A stretch of DNA of 64,000 nt from Akebia trifoliata (GCA_017979445.1 CM030714.1:43628826-43692825); one strand, 5' to 3'. Positions 12,610-24,832 are shown, counted from the stretch's first letter. Numbers and translations: made by a program. Notes: generated by a model from the sequence alone, not told the origin.

Positions 12610-12786
12610 AAGTCGTGTTGGAGTAACATTGAAATTGGCATCGATTCTCACCTTGTTGATGTGGAGGTGCACGTATAGCCATAGATGCTTTTCAGTCGTA
12701 TCACAATGATAAGTATATATGGTTCTGTACATACATCCACCACATCAGCAATGTGAGAATCGATGTCAATTTTAATGTTACTTCCC
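12610..12786. repeat. Hairpin MITE (12-locus family)
   Basis: Arms AGTAACATTGAAATTGGCAT and (reverse complement of the right side) AGTAACATTAAAATTGACAT pair, continuing through CGATTCTCAC and GATGTGG towards the centre, ATAGCCATAGATGCTTTTCA. The arm sequence is close to the copy at 17500-17680, so the two form a subfamily. Confidence 0.75.
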
Positions 12787-13728
12787 CATTTTCCTTCCTT
12801 TGAGTTGTAATCATCTAAGAATTTTCAATCAAGAACATTTTCAATAATCACCATCTATTTCTCTACTTGCGTTGCACCAAGTGTTTCTTGCCACTTATGC
12901 TATTATTGGTCTTCTTTATAAAGTCCAAGCCAAGCCTGCAAATGGTCATCGTGAATCGTCATTCACATTGATTCTTCAAAGATCTGAATTGACTCCAATA
13001 TTTTTAAAATATCATCTAAGTTTATGAATACTTGGCTGAGTCAATCAGGTTTTATGTTTTTCCATACAAAATAAGATGTTTTCTAATGATTTAATGTTTC
13101 TTTCAAATAGAAGATTTTCTGACAGAGCATATATAATAAGAAAAAAAAAATTCAAGCGAAATATATATTAATAAATAATCTTGGACCAACTATAATGATT
13201 TGACTCATTCAAAACGAGATTACTCAAACGAGTCAACAAATTAGTATCAATGGGAAGAGAGATATATAGAGACGAGAAATCAGGATTTAAAACAATGGTC
13301 CAAACCAATGTTACTGGTTCGTCAATTCGAATTCAGTTGGAAGTTTACAAGTACAATTATAACGTTTAATGTTCTAAGAGTTAAAATAATTGATTTGCTT
13401 TCTTATATATGTATGAAAACGACGAGGCACAATTGAATTTCTTTAAGACAAAAAAAAAAGAGAAAAAGACGTATCTTCACTATTCGATTTACCAAACACA
13501 ATGAAAAAATTCAGTAAATCAGAATAGTTTGGTTTGCAAATAACTTAGTAAACTTTTTGTATTCCATGAATCTAATGCAAACCGTACTGCGAACTGCTTT
13601 AATTTCATACAATTAGGAGTTTGATCTGATAGGAACAAATTTGGTATGGGTCCAAACCATCTCAAACAATTTTATTTATTTTGTCTCATTTTGAATTTAT
13701 AAAAGAATTGCAATAAACTGACGATCTT
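12787..13728. other. Intergenic DNA without a gene
   Basis: No gene, and no repeat boundary that I can support. Confidence 0.4.
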
Positions 13729-15057
13729 TGATGAGTAGGTTTTATACCTACGAATTAACCACTTTTAAATATAATATTTTGTTAATTTTAGAGTCTTTTA
13801 GTTGTTTTTATTTAAGTTTAGTTAGTTTTATACTTTTTATGTGTTTATATGTTTTTATTTGATATTTATGCTTATTTTACAGATTAGGAACAATATGGAA
13901 CATTGGGATAGGTGCATACGTTTAGGAGAAATTCTGACTCCAAATTGGTTCACTCTCGGAAGAAGGAAGCTAAGCAATAAAGCTAAAAAGTCTTCAAGCC
14001 GCAGCTTGATAGAAAATGAGGCCGCGGCGGAAATTCAAGAATGGCATAACAGAAATATAGAAATACAAGCCGCGGCATGATATATTGGGAGGCCATGGCC
14101 TGCTTACGTTTTCAGCTTTACACGTTAATTTGTGGTGACCGAATTAGAGACGGATTTTGGGACTCTTAAACCCTAATGACTCCATATCTATAAATAGGAA
14201 AGTTTAACCCTTATTTGGGACAGAAGTTTTGGGATTTTTCTTGGAGGCAGAAGATTGAGAAGGAGGACGGGAATTGGAGATCGGCTCTTGAGTTTTATCT
14301 TCTTTAACTTTAACTCTTCTCTTAATTTTGTAATCTAAGAATGGCTAAATACTTTTGTGATTTTGTTTTCTTTTCAATGAAGAACTAATTTCTATTCTAG
14401 GGTTATAATGGAACCCATTCATGATATTTGATTAGTTTTCTTTCTTTCTTCTATGATCCCACATGTGATTGTTTATTCTATCCAATGTTTAATGCGATTT
14501 GATTAACTGATCATTGATTGAATTGATTTGGTGAATCTTAATAATATCGGCAGAGTTATTTTGTGTTCATGACCTAGATAGATTAACATATGCTAATTTG
14601 AGATAGGAATATACTCAGGTTGCATGTGCATTCCTTATGAGAACTTATTCTTAATGAATTCTTCTTGATTTGATTCTCATAGGCATATAGGGAATTAGTC
14701 TAGAAGGGTATTTTTACATGACCATCGGAAGAGGCTTGTAGAGAATTTAGTGTTCTTGGATGACAATCCTAGTGGATTAATTTATCATAGAGGGAAGGAG
14801 AATTAAATCAAGTGGATTGTTTGGGGGAAATTATAAACCTAGATTTTATCACTCATTGATTTTAAATCTGCAAGTTTATTTTCTCTGTTATTTTTCTTGT
14901 TTAGTTTTAATTCCTATTTTTACTTTTGTTTGGATAAAATTAGAGTGAGATAAATTGGTAATTAGCAATAGATTGGTATTTAGTCTCCGTGGGAACGATA
15001 CTTTCTTATCACTTTATTACTTGTTTCGATACGTATACTTGCGTGCGTAAAATTAGA
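13729..15057 (+). mobile_element. Probable solo LTR of a Ty3/gypsy-like or LARD element
   Basis: A 1.3 kb block starting near TGATGAGTAGG and ending near GCGTAAAATTAGACA. The 3' part contains TTTAGTCTCCGTGGGAACGA followed by TTACTTG, ATACGTATACTTGCGTGCGT, a composition I know from the 3' ends of plant gypsy-type and large non-autonomous LTRs. Only one copy is present and no pol domain adjoins it, so a solo LTR is likely. A 79-aa frame at 13841-14080 lies within it and is not taken as a gene. No 5-bp target duplication could be identified, so the edges are approximate. Confidence 0.5.
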
Positions 15058-15060
15058 CAA

Positions 15061-15130
15061 GTCGTGGTAGTGCACAAAACCATAGATCTTTTTCTTCGGG
15101 ATATACAAGGAAAAGGATCTATCGTCAAGA
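15061..15130. repeat. Partial hairpin MITE: core only
   Basis: GTCGTGGTAGTGCACAAAAC, then CATAGATCTTTTTCTTCGGG, ATATACAAGG and AAAAGGATCTATCG, i.e. the inverted core of the family with little arm. It directly follows the end of the putative LTR. Confidence 0.6.
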
Positions 15131-15607
15131 GCATCAGTTTTTGCGAGTCTGTTTATCATTAGTCTTTATTAAATAAGGCAACAAAAGCGTATAAATTGCG
15201 ATGGAACCATATTAAATATTAAATTAATGAAAGACTTGGTCATAATTCAAATTGAATCTCCAAATGATCGAAGATGAAAGAGGTGGTCGGTATCTTGAAA
15301 TATTTAAGTAGACTATTTTTGGTTGGAATCTGTCAACTATCAATGACCTTAGAAGAAGGTAGACTCTTCAATAATTTCCTTGAATTTTGAACTTCCCTCT
15401 TGTTGTAGAGTCTGAATTTGATCAAAAATATGAAAATCGTACAATTTTGGTTAGATTAATTGTATAGTTATGATATATCTCATTTTCTTAATAGCTTTTT
15501 TACATCTGAATTTGATGTTTCTTTTCTCATTTTCTTAATTATAGTTTTTTCCTACTGAATTTGATTAATTTTAATTTAAGTAGATCAGTTGAATTAATGA
15601 CCCAATC

Positions 15608-15845
15608 ATGTTGATCATCATTACCCAAAAACAATCTACACCTGTAAGATTGCACTGTCCCCAACATGCTGATCATTATTACCTTAAAAAAAAATCTACA
15701 CCCGCAAGGGTGCACCCTCACTTCCTTGATGAGTGTGATGTGCGGGCATTGCACGTGCCCCGAGACGTCCTTAGACAAGACCATGGTCTATGGACTAGGC
15801 AAACCCCAGATATGGGCTTTTATCAAAAACAAGAACAAAAGCATT
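15608..15845 (+). mobile_element. SINE-like element with internal 58-bp duplication
   Basis: The right part (AAGGGTGCACCCTCACTTCC, TTGATGAGTGTGATGTGCGG, GACCATGGTCTATGGACT, CAGATATGG, TTTTATCAAAAAC) matches the SINE at 30800-31046. Its left part is a tandem duplication of about 58 bp (ATGTTGATCATCATTACC at 15608, ATGCTGATCATTATTACC at 15666). No tRNA-like head is visible here, so it is 5' altered. Confidence 0.65.
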
Positions 15846-16807
15846 TTGAGTTTTTGATAATCAGGCGACACCTGGATTTGAACTAAGTAAAATGGATTTA
15901 CAATCCCCCACCTCACCATACAGCCAAAACTTTACGAATATTCTCTTTTTACTGGCAATTCATCGATTTATGAAAAAGAAAGAATAGAAAATTGGGTTTG
16001 AAATGACTTTTGCCATAAATGGAAAATTAACCTAATTGAGAAAGACATAACATTCTACTTCAAAAGAAATATTGGTTATGTCCTTCTCCTTTATGAACCG
16101 GGCTTGGATCATGTCTCCCCGAACAGCCTCAACAAATACATAGGCATTATTTAGAAATTTATAACTATAAGAAAATTTTACTGAAGTATGGTAGGATCCT
16201 TATTTTATTTAGTTTCTATATATAAATTTTTTTAATTTGAATTATTATTATTTTAGAGAGTTCCTATATTTACTCTATTAGGATTAGGAGTTTAGTAAAT
16301 GTGTAATTAGGTTTTAGAGTTAAACTAGGATATTTCTATTTTAGAATTGTAGTCAAAGTTGATACATAATATATAAGTGGATTGATGTTATTACTAAGCA
16401 AGCAATAATAATAAATTATTCTTCATCTTAATCTCTCTCTCTCTTTTTAATCCTCTTCTTCTTCTTCTTCTTGATCTAAGAACCCTAACAAAGTAAAATA
16501 AAACAAGATAGTTTTATTTTCTTTTATTTCAAATTCTCTCTTCATGGGATAAAGAAAGTCGAAACGGTTTCAATTTTCTTAAATTTGCATGAAGTATAAA
16601 CAAACCATTATGCATTCAGATTGTCCATAAGAGTAAAATGTAAGAGCAATAATAGTATTTATCACATCATTATTTTATGAATAAATATCATAAGTGATTT
16701 TATTATATGGTATAACTTTACAATAAATCAATGATGATGTTTATTCATAACATAATGGTGTGGTAATATCACAGCCCAAAAATATGTGTAGGTGACAATC
16801 ATTGAGT
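15846..16807. other. Intergenic DNA without a gene
   Basis: On the minus strand around 15860-15900, GTTCAAATCCAGGTGTCGCC resembles a tRNA T-arm or SINE B box, but no rest of a tRNA is visible. A (CT)n/(CTT)n tract lies at 16433-16472. Nothing else recognised. Confidence 0.35.
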
Positions 16808-17060
16808 GTGGTACAGGGCTGTCAATGAACGGGCCTTGGCCCGATCCGGCCTGTCTCATGGTGGGCTGATATTCATCTTAGAATAATGCTCAAGTGACCT
16901 CAAGATTGGACCTCACATCGCACATCTTGAGGTGAAAATGGATAGGAATAATAGATGCTTTTTCACTCCTATCAGGTAAAGGGGGTTAAGCCTAATCTTG
17001 CACTTTGCAAGGGGGTAAACCTAATATAACCAAATTTACAGGGGGTGTTTCTAAAATACC
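16808..17060. repeat. hAT-like end interrupted by half of a hairpin MITE
   Basis: CAGGGCTGTCAATGAACGGG at about 16814 is typical of hAT-type MITE termini. At 16881-16975 lies the left half of a hairpin family member (GAATAATGCTCAAGTGACC, CACATCTTGAGGTGAAAATG, ATAGATGCTTTTTCACTCC). Then come three loose repeats of (A/C)AGGGGGT at 16978-17050. The opposite hAT end is not clear. Confidence 0.5.
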
Positions 17061-17153
17061 TTATAATATATTCTAGTTATTTTTATACTATTTAAATGAA
17101 AATTTGCAGGGCAACATGGCCCAACCCATAAATAGGCCCAAACACTCGTGGGT

Positions 17154-17159
<6 letters not shown>

Positions 17160-17194
<35 letters not shown>
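17160..17194. repeat. (GT)n microsatellite
   Basis: About 17 perfect GT units. Confidence 0.95.
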
Positions 17195-17196
<2 letters not shown>

Positions 17197-17499
17197 CATG
17201 CAATCATCCTCAAAAAGATAGAAAAGGAAAGAAAGAAAAAGCTATTTCTGAAACTTTTGACCACATCAATGTGGAGTTGAATTTAATAATGAAAATGGCC
17301 AGAACCACAAATGTATTCAATTTGCAATGTTCTTTCCATAAAGTTAAAAATATCACACTGCGATGATTTGATTTCTTGTGAGGATTATCTATATGATGAG
17401 AAGATCATCTTTACCAAAATCTGCCTTCGAGTTATCTCCCACGTAGGCATTATGAAAATTTTTCATTTAGTATGTCGAATTTGGCTTGCAAAGAAACAA

Positions 17500-17680
17500 G
17501 GAAAATGCTGAAATGACACAAAGTATTTACTGCGATTCTCACAAGTCTGACGTGAGATGTGCACATAACCATAGATGTGTTTCCTCACGATACGAGTAAA
17601 AACCATCAACGGTTATGTATGCATGTCCACGTCAGAATTGTAAGAATCACAGTAAATCTTGTGTCATCCCAGCATGACTC
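17500..17680. mobile_element. Intact hairpin MITE with perfect 9-bp target duplication
   Basis: 181 bp. Ends GGAAAATGCTGAAATGACAC and, inverted, GAGTCATGCTGGGATGACAC. The flanking 9-mer AAGAAACAA occurs at 17491-17499 and 17681-17689. The arms pair through TTTACTGCGATTCTCAC to the centre ACCATAGATGTGTTTCCTCA, CGATACGAG. Exactly the same length as the copy at 34819-34999. The size, ends and 9-bp duplication indicate a non-autonomous Mutator-type element. Confidence 0.85.
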
Positions 17681-17819
17681 AAGAAACAATCATATCCACA
17701 TATTGATGGTAGAATTTAGGACGATATTGGATAGCTACATTCATCCTACCTCGAAAAGTCATAGCAAGATTTAAAAATTATAGTTTGCTAGGTTTTTATG
17801 GAAGGGACCATCGTTGATC

Positions 17820-18200
17820 CTGTCCACTCATCCTATTTGTGAATAAACGAAACAGCAAAAAGAATAAAGATTGCACAAAAACACAAGGATTTACATGATT
17901 CGGTAGTGTGCCTACGTCCATGAATCAGAACAAGAAGAATCACTATTTTCTCTCTCAAGTTGTACAGCCCTAGAGATCTCTATTTATAAAATCGGGAGTT
18001 GCTAAAACGCGTGCGTCGTAACCCTAAAATTTTGGACTGGGGCTCTTCTCCCAAGCCCCTAGGAAGGGGACACTGCCCCGTTCACCGTCGCCTGTTGACC
18101 AGGCAGGGGGCGCTACCCCCCGCAGCTGAGTGTACCACCAACAAAATACAAGACATTTACACAACACTATTAATCGGAATAGGGCGTGTGAACCTATAAA
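17820..18200. mobile_element. LTR fragment, copia-like
   Basis: Contains ATTTACATGATTCGGTAGTG, TGCCTACGTCCATGAATC and, further on, GC-rich blocks CTGGGGCTCTTCTCCCAAGC and CAGGGGGCGCTACCCCCCGC. This composition is what I recall for plant Ty1/copia LTRs. The GC-rich stretch stands out sharply from its surroundings. No internal coding region adjoins it, so it is a solo or broken LTR. Confidence 0.5.
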
Positions 18201-18539
18201 GGAGGGAGGTCTTGAGCTTAGACAACTTAAAAGACAAGAACAAATCTGGTATTATGAAGTTCTTTTGGAATCTTCTATCGAATCAAGGATCTCTTTAGTG
18301 CAGATGGACTCCTCAAGATATATATATATAAAATTAAAATGGAGATCCACGGAACAACACAACGAGAGATGATTGCTCGTGGGAATGGGAATGAAGGGGA
18401 GTGCTTAGAGTAAGAGATGAAGCAAAGAATCACATTCTGATTATTGTTTTAAAAGGAGATAAAAAGTCACATGTGGACTAACCCATGGATGGAATCAAAG
18501 TCTATCATTCCTAAGCTTCATCATTTCAATGTGTTTATG

Positions 18540-18790
18540 GCGTATTGTAAACTAATGGAAAGCCAATTGAGATGATTTGATCATGTTCAACGGAGACGAT
18601 AACTGTCCCAAGTTATAAGAAAATTGCAAGATTAAGGTTTCAAAGGGAGAGAAGAAGATGAAAAGAGATGGATTGAGTAAGTGAAAGTGAAAAAAGTGTA
18701 AGAACTATTGAATTAATGGAACTTTAGATAGAATTCAATGGAGGACCATCGATCATAATTTTGGATTGCAATGGCACTGGTGGAATAAAC
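18540..18790 (+). pseudogene. RTE-type LINE, decayed 3' coding end
   Basis: Translation with frame breaks gives a string resembling LRxFDHVQRRR, then, about 90 bp on, RRRWIE and DRIQWRTI. These match the C-terminal reverse-transcriptase tail of plant RTE LINEs (LRWFGHVQRR ... DRxxWR). Several stops are present, so it is inactive. Confidence 0.55.
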
Positions 18791-19381
18791 ATTAGGTCAA
18801 GAATCAAGATCTCTTTGAACTAGATCACCTATGCTGGAAAATTAAATCTAATTGGATAAGTCATAATCTTAAGTGACTAAAAATTCTATAGAGCCATTCA
18901 TCAACCTCATATTTAAGGATTTTTTATACAAAGTAAAAGAAATACATACACAACAATACACATGGTTCTTAACATCAATAATCTGATGCAGATCAGATGG
19001 TATATATGAGTGACAATATCAGGCATTTATAACATAATTTATTTATTATTCCATTTATACATTAATAAACCTACTAGGAATTCCAAAGATACCCTCTTGT
19101 AGATCTTAAGGACGATCTATCAAACTCTTTTCCTTGCCCATTCGGATGGTTTTGATCATCTTATCAGGGTGAATGGAGAGACTTAAGTCCCAACTCACCA
19201 TGTAGAACATAGATACACCATTAGTAGATCGTCCTTATGATCTACAAATTTAACGTTGTATTCCTAGCATATACAATTAGATTAGATGCTGAAAAAATGG
19301 TCAAATATTTACAGTTATCATAGCCTAATCTACCAATATGACGATCTATAAGATAGAAGACAATGGTACCTTCTACTGAAA
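18791..19381. other. 3' flank of the HT1-like gene, nothing further seen
   Basis: Probably contains the 3' UTR of the minus-strand kinase gene in its right part. An inverted pair near 19098-19120 (TGTAGATCTTAAGGACGATC) and 19223-19245 (GATCGTCCTTATGATCTACA) could form a stem-loop. Confidence 0.4.
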
Positions 19382-22300
19382 TCAGGCATGCACAGGTATC
19401 GATGAGCTCATGGAGATGCAACCTTTGAAGCGTTCGAGAATTACATTTCGGCTCAGTAGCCTTGGACGAGAAGGGAGAGGGAGACCGTCCTTAACACATT
19501 CATCAAACTTCTCCAAGGTAGATACGATACAACTGAAATCTGGTCGCTTTGATGGTTTTGAAGACCAACAGCGTTTTATGAGGTTTGCGAGCATGGGCTG
19601 ACAATTATCGGGCAAAGGGGGCCGTTCATTCTGCCAAAAGTAAAATAAGGCAACCAATGTGAAATACTCCACAATTTCAGTAGCATTCTTTACTTTGTAA
19701 ATAACAAAGCTTATCAGAACTAAACAAAAATATGAGGCTGTAGGGATCTAGCTAAAGAGTGGGATAACTCATAGTCATCGGCATTGCTAGCATGTGAACT
19801 TGACAATGTCTGCAAGTTAATGAAATCTTTGTACAAAATTATCCTTATTTGTAGAAATGGTTAGGCAAACACCATAAAATTCAAACAATGCAAGAGCAAT
19901 ACAGTCATCCGGTTTCTTATAGCTTTACGTTCCACTTGGATTATTGACTACAAGCTTCAAATCACCGTGTGAGTTCTACTTGATCGTTATAGAAATGCAT
20001 GTGCTCTATATTGTTTCTATTTCGACATATTAATACATGGTTCACCTTTTTTATGATTCCTCCCATGTTACTTGAGTCTATCCAAAAATGGGAGGACCTT
20101 CATCTTTATGGTTTTCTACAAATAATCAAGAATCTCTGCTATAGGGATTTAAAATCTTGAAATTCGATAAGGGATGTTAACGTCAGTTTCATGACCTTAC
20201 ATACTTTCTAGAGAATGGTATTGAGAATCAAATTACTTCTCCATACATCTAATAGTAGTAAAGAAGGTAGTAAAACTATGTTTGACGACAACCGTAACAC
20301 ATCTCTTCTTGATTCTGTGTCATCGTTCTTAACTGTTTAATTGGAAATCTAGATACATGGATTCCAAAGTTCAGGAGCAAAAAATGGGTTATTATGGCGT
20401 TTCAAGAAAACATTCAGCTTGACTAAATATGCAAACAAATTAGCAACCTATACTAATCAATCAAATAACAAGTTTCAATTAGAGAAAAGCAAATGTCCTA
20501 GGGACTTCCATGACTGGATTTTTATAAAGGGGACTCTAGGAGAACTTACTAAACGTCTAAAATCAAAGAAGAACAACCATTGGCTTCAAGCCAAAGTGGC
20601 ACCTCGTTCAATATCAGAAAGACATACAGAAATTCTTCATAAGCATGCAAAGCAATCATGTCTAAAACTTTTTCGAATTTCCTTTTCCATATGAAAGTTC
20701 AAAAAAATGAAACATAGAGAGAACATCTGAAGTATCCATCCATCTAGAAGGGAATAAGGACGGCCTATGAAGCATTGTGATATATATGAGACATTCTTAG
20801 GGGTGGTACAGACCTACCTGTTTGATTGTTCACATTCATACAAAAAACCCGACAATGAATGAGCCTAACCATTTTAATCAATTTCATTCTTTTTTTTTAA
20901 CAGCCAACAATAATGCAATACATCTATCTCATTGTTTGTGACAATCAGCCAAATCGATAGTTTGAATCATACAATCAAATTAGCTTTCTCTCTAGGAACC
21001 TTTTCTAAACACTTAATTCTAAAACATCTTTATTTTCGTAAAATCCCAAAGTGATATTTATATATATATATATATATATATAGAATAAATAAGTCATCTA
21101 ATATAAATGGTAGGAGTTACTGAAAATTATCTGAAATGTTGATATGCCAAAAATAACTAGAGAAGTATCAAATAACCAACCTTCTCTGACACAGCAAATG
21201 CAGCCTGCACAGGAGTCATCCCTTGAAATGGAAGTAGAGCTGTCGTGAGCTCCCAAAGCACAATCCCAAAGCTATACACATCGACTTTCCTTGTATAGGG
21301 TTTCTCCTTGATCATCTCCGGGGCCATCCAACGGTAAGTTCCCATGTTTCCTTTAGATGCTATGCATTGTGTTTCGAGACATGAGGTACCGAAATCTGCC
21401 ACCTTAACCCGCATCTCATCATTGAGGAGCAAATTATTAGACTTAAGATCTCTATGGATCACCCCTTGTGAATGAAGATACTGCATTCCTCGAGATATGT
21501 CAAGGGCCAACCTTAGAATTGTTTCGGTTGAGAGCGAGTATGGTTGTTTCTTGTTGAGGTACATTCTAAGAGTTCCTTGTGACATGTACTCTGTGATGAT
21601 ACAGAACACAGGAGGCTTTTTACATGCTGCGATGAACTGTAAAAAAAAAGAAAAAAGAGTGCCATAACTTAAGTCACACGTATTTCTGACTCGAAAAACA
21701 TTCAATCTACTACAAAGAAATTAATAGTAACTTTGATTATCTAGTTTCACATTAGATTTCTATTAATAAATTGGTTTCTATATTGGATCACAATCAGGAA
21801 TTCGAGAATCAGAAAGTGCAAAATTGGCTAAGAAGCAACATTGATGAATATCTTTAGTCCAGCTAATGAAGACTTTTAGCTAAATATTGGCATTTGGGTG
21901 TCTTCAAAGTTAGAGAGGAACTAATATTCAAACTTTAAAGACTAATGTGCGGATAGCTTATTTTATTAAATAAAGAATCATTTGTAGAACACACTAAGAC
22001 AATTAAAGGAGACAAATTCATTAATCTATCTACATATGCATAATCAAACAAACCCATAGGCAAGCACATTCTACAACATCTATAAACTACAAAGAATTCA
22101 TAGAAACTTAAAAATTGAAATTGGTTTTGAATTTCAAATTAATAAGAGCAACTCCAACGCAGTGCCTATCCCTCTTCCCATCCCCTCTCAACTGCTGTTT
22201 TGGGTAGTGGAGTCCAAAATGGGTGTCTCCGGCACACTATCTATCCCACACCCTTTTTTGGGTCATGGTAAATAGGTCCTCCACACAGCTGACCCATCTT

Positions 22301-23391
22301 TTTTGGAGGGAAAAAATTCAGACAGTTAGCTGAAAATATTACAATTTCAGACCGATTTAAATCTGAGTTGAATTAAAAAAGAACATATTAGAATATTTAT
22401 GAGTAACATTTTTTGGGTAGCACGGTTGGAGTGCATTCCCCATGGATACCTAAAGTGGTTACCCATAAATGAGTATGGGTATGGGTAACTGCGTTGGAGA
22501 TGCTCTAAGGAATGGATTTTGCTGATAATTAGGCTCAAAAACATATTCATGGAAACTTGAAATTGAATCTAATCCTCAAGTGAGTTACATGGGTCTAAGG
22601 AAAGCACATTCTAAACTTGGGGTTAATTCTAAACCCCAAATGAGTTTCATCGGTCTAAGCAAAGTACATTCTACAAAATCTATAAACCACAAAGAATTCT
22701 TACAAAACTTAAGAATTGAAATTGCTCATGAATTTCAAATTAAATAAAAAGCGGTTTCGCCATCCTATTATAATTGGGCTCAAAAACATATTCATGGAAA
22801 TTTGGGGTTGATTCTAATCCCAGATATAAGCTAACAAGAGACTAGAATACTTCGAACATTGTAATCTAAATCACAAAAAGAATTTCGAATAACTATTTGA
22901 TGAAATTGACAAAAACTTGGGTTTATAGTTCATTCAAGGTGTCTGTAACTTAATAATAAATTAAAGCTTATTGATACCTGAACTATATTGGGATGAAAAA
23001 GGCGCGAAAGCAGGGCGACTTCAGACTTGAACTGTTTTTCGAGTAAATCACGAGTCTCCTCGTCATGGTTTGCAATTCTCACCATCTTCACTGCAACTGC
23101 TCTCTGCTTATAAATTCCACGATAAATACGACTATGAGCTCCTGAAGCAAACTTGTTCCCAATGAAAAGTTGTGAGAGATCAGCGGTCCAGTCCTCCTTT
23201 TCTTGATTTGTAGCCTCCCAATTGTCCAAATTTTCCGATTCCAATATCATCGACCACGACTCCAAACTATCGAATCTTTTCTTCTCCAAATTCTCCATTT
23301 CAGGAATAGATGAAGAAGAGGCAGGGAGGGAGGCTTTATTGTTATTGTTCTCCTTTCGGAGTCGAAGAGCTCGGAAGAATGACAAAGCCAT
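19382..23391 (-). CDS. HT1: HT1-like Raf-type protein kinase, three exons
   Basis: Exons: 23391-22978, 21636-21181 and 19630-19382, joined by introns with GT/AG borders in phase 0, giving 372 aa. An upstream in-frame TTG at 23475 is not a start; the ATG at 23391 yields MALSFFRALRLRKE, similar to the HT1 N-terminus. Kinase features: glycine loop FASGAHSRIYRG, VAIK-type lysine AVAVKMV, catalytic loop HRDLKSNN, DFG as ADFGTSC, and APE as WMAPEMIKEKPYTRKVDVYS. The ends match (LFIGNKFASG at the start, RCWSSKPSKRPDF then a divergent tail). In Arabidopsis HT1 is a guard-cell kinase acting in CO2-controlled stomatal closure. The sequence is nearly identical over the kinase domain, so orthology is likely, but close paralogues cannot be excluded. 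A Harbinger MITE sits in intron 1. Confidence 0.93.
21058..21082. repeat. (TA)n microsatellite in intron 2 of the kinase gene
   Basis: About 12 TA units, roughly 100 bp downstream (in gene orientation) of the exon 2 donor site. Confidence 0.9.
22058..22850. repeat. Diverged tandem duplication in kinase intron 1
   Basis: Two copies of one segment. ACATTCTACAACATCTATAA with AAAGAATTCATAGAAAC and TTTGAATTTCAAATTAA (from about 22063) recurs as ACATTCTACAAAATCTATAA, AAAGAATTCTTACAAAAC and ATGAATTTCAAATTAAA (from about 22668). Both are followed by GGCTCAAAAACATATTCATG (22531 and 22779). The offset of 600 bp shrinks to about 237 bp once the MITE at 22146-22505 is removed. Confidence 0.75.
22146..22505. 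mobile_element. Tourist-like MITE (PIF/Harbinger)
   Basis: 360 bp. Ends GAGCAACTCCAACGCAGT and, inverted, GAGCATCTCCAACGCAGT, flanked by TAA on both sides (22143-22145 and 22506-22508). TAA duplications and GAGCATCTCCAACG termini are characteristic of PIF/Harbinger MITEs. No transposase frame. Located in intron 1 of the kinase gene, within the first copy of a tandem duplication. Confidence 0.85.
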
Positions 23392-24080
23392 TTGATCACT
23401 TGTGTTCGGGCTTCTCTTGTTAGAGAAGCCCGTGAAGTCCAATGAGTTTATAGAATTTAACACAGAGAGACTCAAAGAGAGAGTTGTTCAAGAAAGAAAT
23501 ACTAACGAGAGGTTTTCTTCTGAGATTTTGAATTGTCTCTAGGAACATAAGAAACTGATTTGAAAACATGGGTTTTGAAGAAGAAGAGAAAAGTGAAATT
23601 GGGTTTCATGGGAATTCTAAATCAGTAATGAAATTAGAGAGAGAGCGAGATAGAATCAATGGTTGTCTTTTGTTTTTGAAATATGGTTTGGCTCGAAAAA
23701 GGAGAGAAACAAAATGGGTATTAGAAATTGGGATGAAATCAGAGTAGAATCCAAGAAAAATACAACAAGAGACAGAGCTGAACAGCAAATTTGCAGACTT
23801 TCTTAGATTTCTTTTTTTTTTAAATTTCAAGCTTATCTTTTTGTCGTTCTGTTGTAAAACTGTAAGTGATTTAAACAGATTTTTCTTCTTTTTTTTTCCC
23901 TTTTTTTTTTTTTTGTATTAAAGTTGAAGAGATGAGGCAGTTTGTTTGGCAGTGAGAGATGAATTTAAAGTGGGATAATTCAGCGATGTCTCGTGATTGC
24001 GTGGTTCGAAAGTAGAGAAGAGAAGAGAGAGAGAGAAAGAAAGAGAGAGCTTTTTTATTTCTACCGAATCCATCCGCCAC
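23392..24080. promoter_or_regulatory. 5' leader and promoter region of the HT1-like gene
   Basis: Upstream of the minus-strand ATG the gene-sense strand is rich in CT runs (24015-24050 reads CTCTCTCTTTCTTTCTCTC on the minus strand), usual in plant 5' UTRs. No convincing TATA box was located, and a 5' UTR intron cannot be excluded. Confidence 0.4.
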
Positions 24081-24360
24081 TTCTTTCGCTTTTTTGATAT
24101 CTAGTGGACGCTGGGGTATGTGAATATGTGATACAAAAGAAAGAGAATTTCTATTGCCACACTACATTTTTCTTTAGCACACCAACACTTCAAATATTTT
24201 GGGATAAGGTTGTTGATGTTGTCGATGATGATGATGAAAGTACAGTGGAGACATTATCTCTTTGTTCCTTCTCTCACTTGGTGACCTCTTTTCATATCTT
24301 TCTCTCTACTTTCCCAAGTATCATGGTGTAGTTAGCTCTCTGATAACCCAATCTAACTTG

Positions 24361-24791
24361 TAGGGTTAGCAATGATCCGAACTATATCCGATGTTTGAAT
24401 CGATCTAATCTGAAAAAAAATATGAAAAATCGGATTCGGTTCTACCCCAATTCATTTAGAAAAAAATTCAATCCAAACATATTTTAATAATTTATTTATT
24501 ATTCTTAATTTCATAGAAATACATAACGATAAAACGTTTTAGCTTTTTGGTTTCCCTTTATATTTGTAGTTGGAAAGTAGATTTTTTTGATGATTTTATA
24601 TTTTTTGAACATTGATCATTTGAAAATAAGGCATGTGTTTGGATCAGTTTCAAATTAAGGATGAAATGAAATGGTTTGGATTCGGTTCACATATTTATTA
24701 ATCCATTTGGATCAAATCGGGTACATGTTTTAAAATTTTCAAATCGGTCTTGGAGTGGCATTAATCTGGTATTGATCCGTTGCCAGCCCTA
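24361..24791. repeat. hAT-like MITE
   Basis: 431 bp with ends TAGGGTTAGCAATGATCCG and, inverted, TAGGGCTGGCAACGGATC, a terminal type typical of hAT MITEs. The interior is rich in GGATTCGGTT and GGATCAGTTT motifs and has no coding frame. An 8-bp target duplication is not clear (CTAACTTG against CCAATACG). Confidence 0.65.
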
Positions 24792-24832
24792 CCAATACGT
24801 GAAAATTGAAAATTTTAACAAAAAAAAATAAC

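Noticed and set aside
13841..14080. 79-aa open frame
   Set aside because: It lies inside a probable LTR, has no recognisable domain and is short.
17040..17200. CRISPR-like or satellite array around the GT repeat
   Set aside because: It is a simple dinucleotide microsatellite with no spaced repeats.
23391..23475. N-terminal extension of the kinase from 23475
   Set aside because: The codon there is TTG. The first in-frame ATG at 23391 gives an N-terminus similar to HT1.
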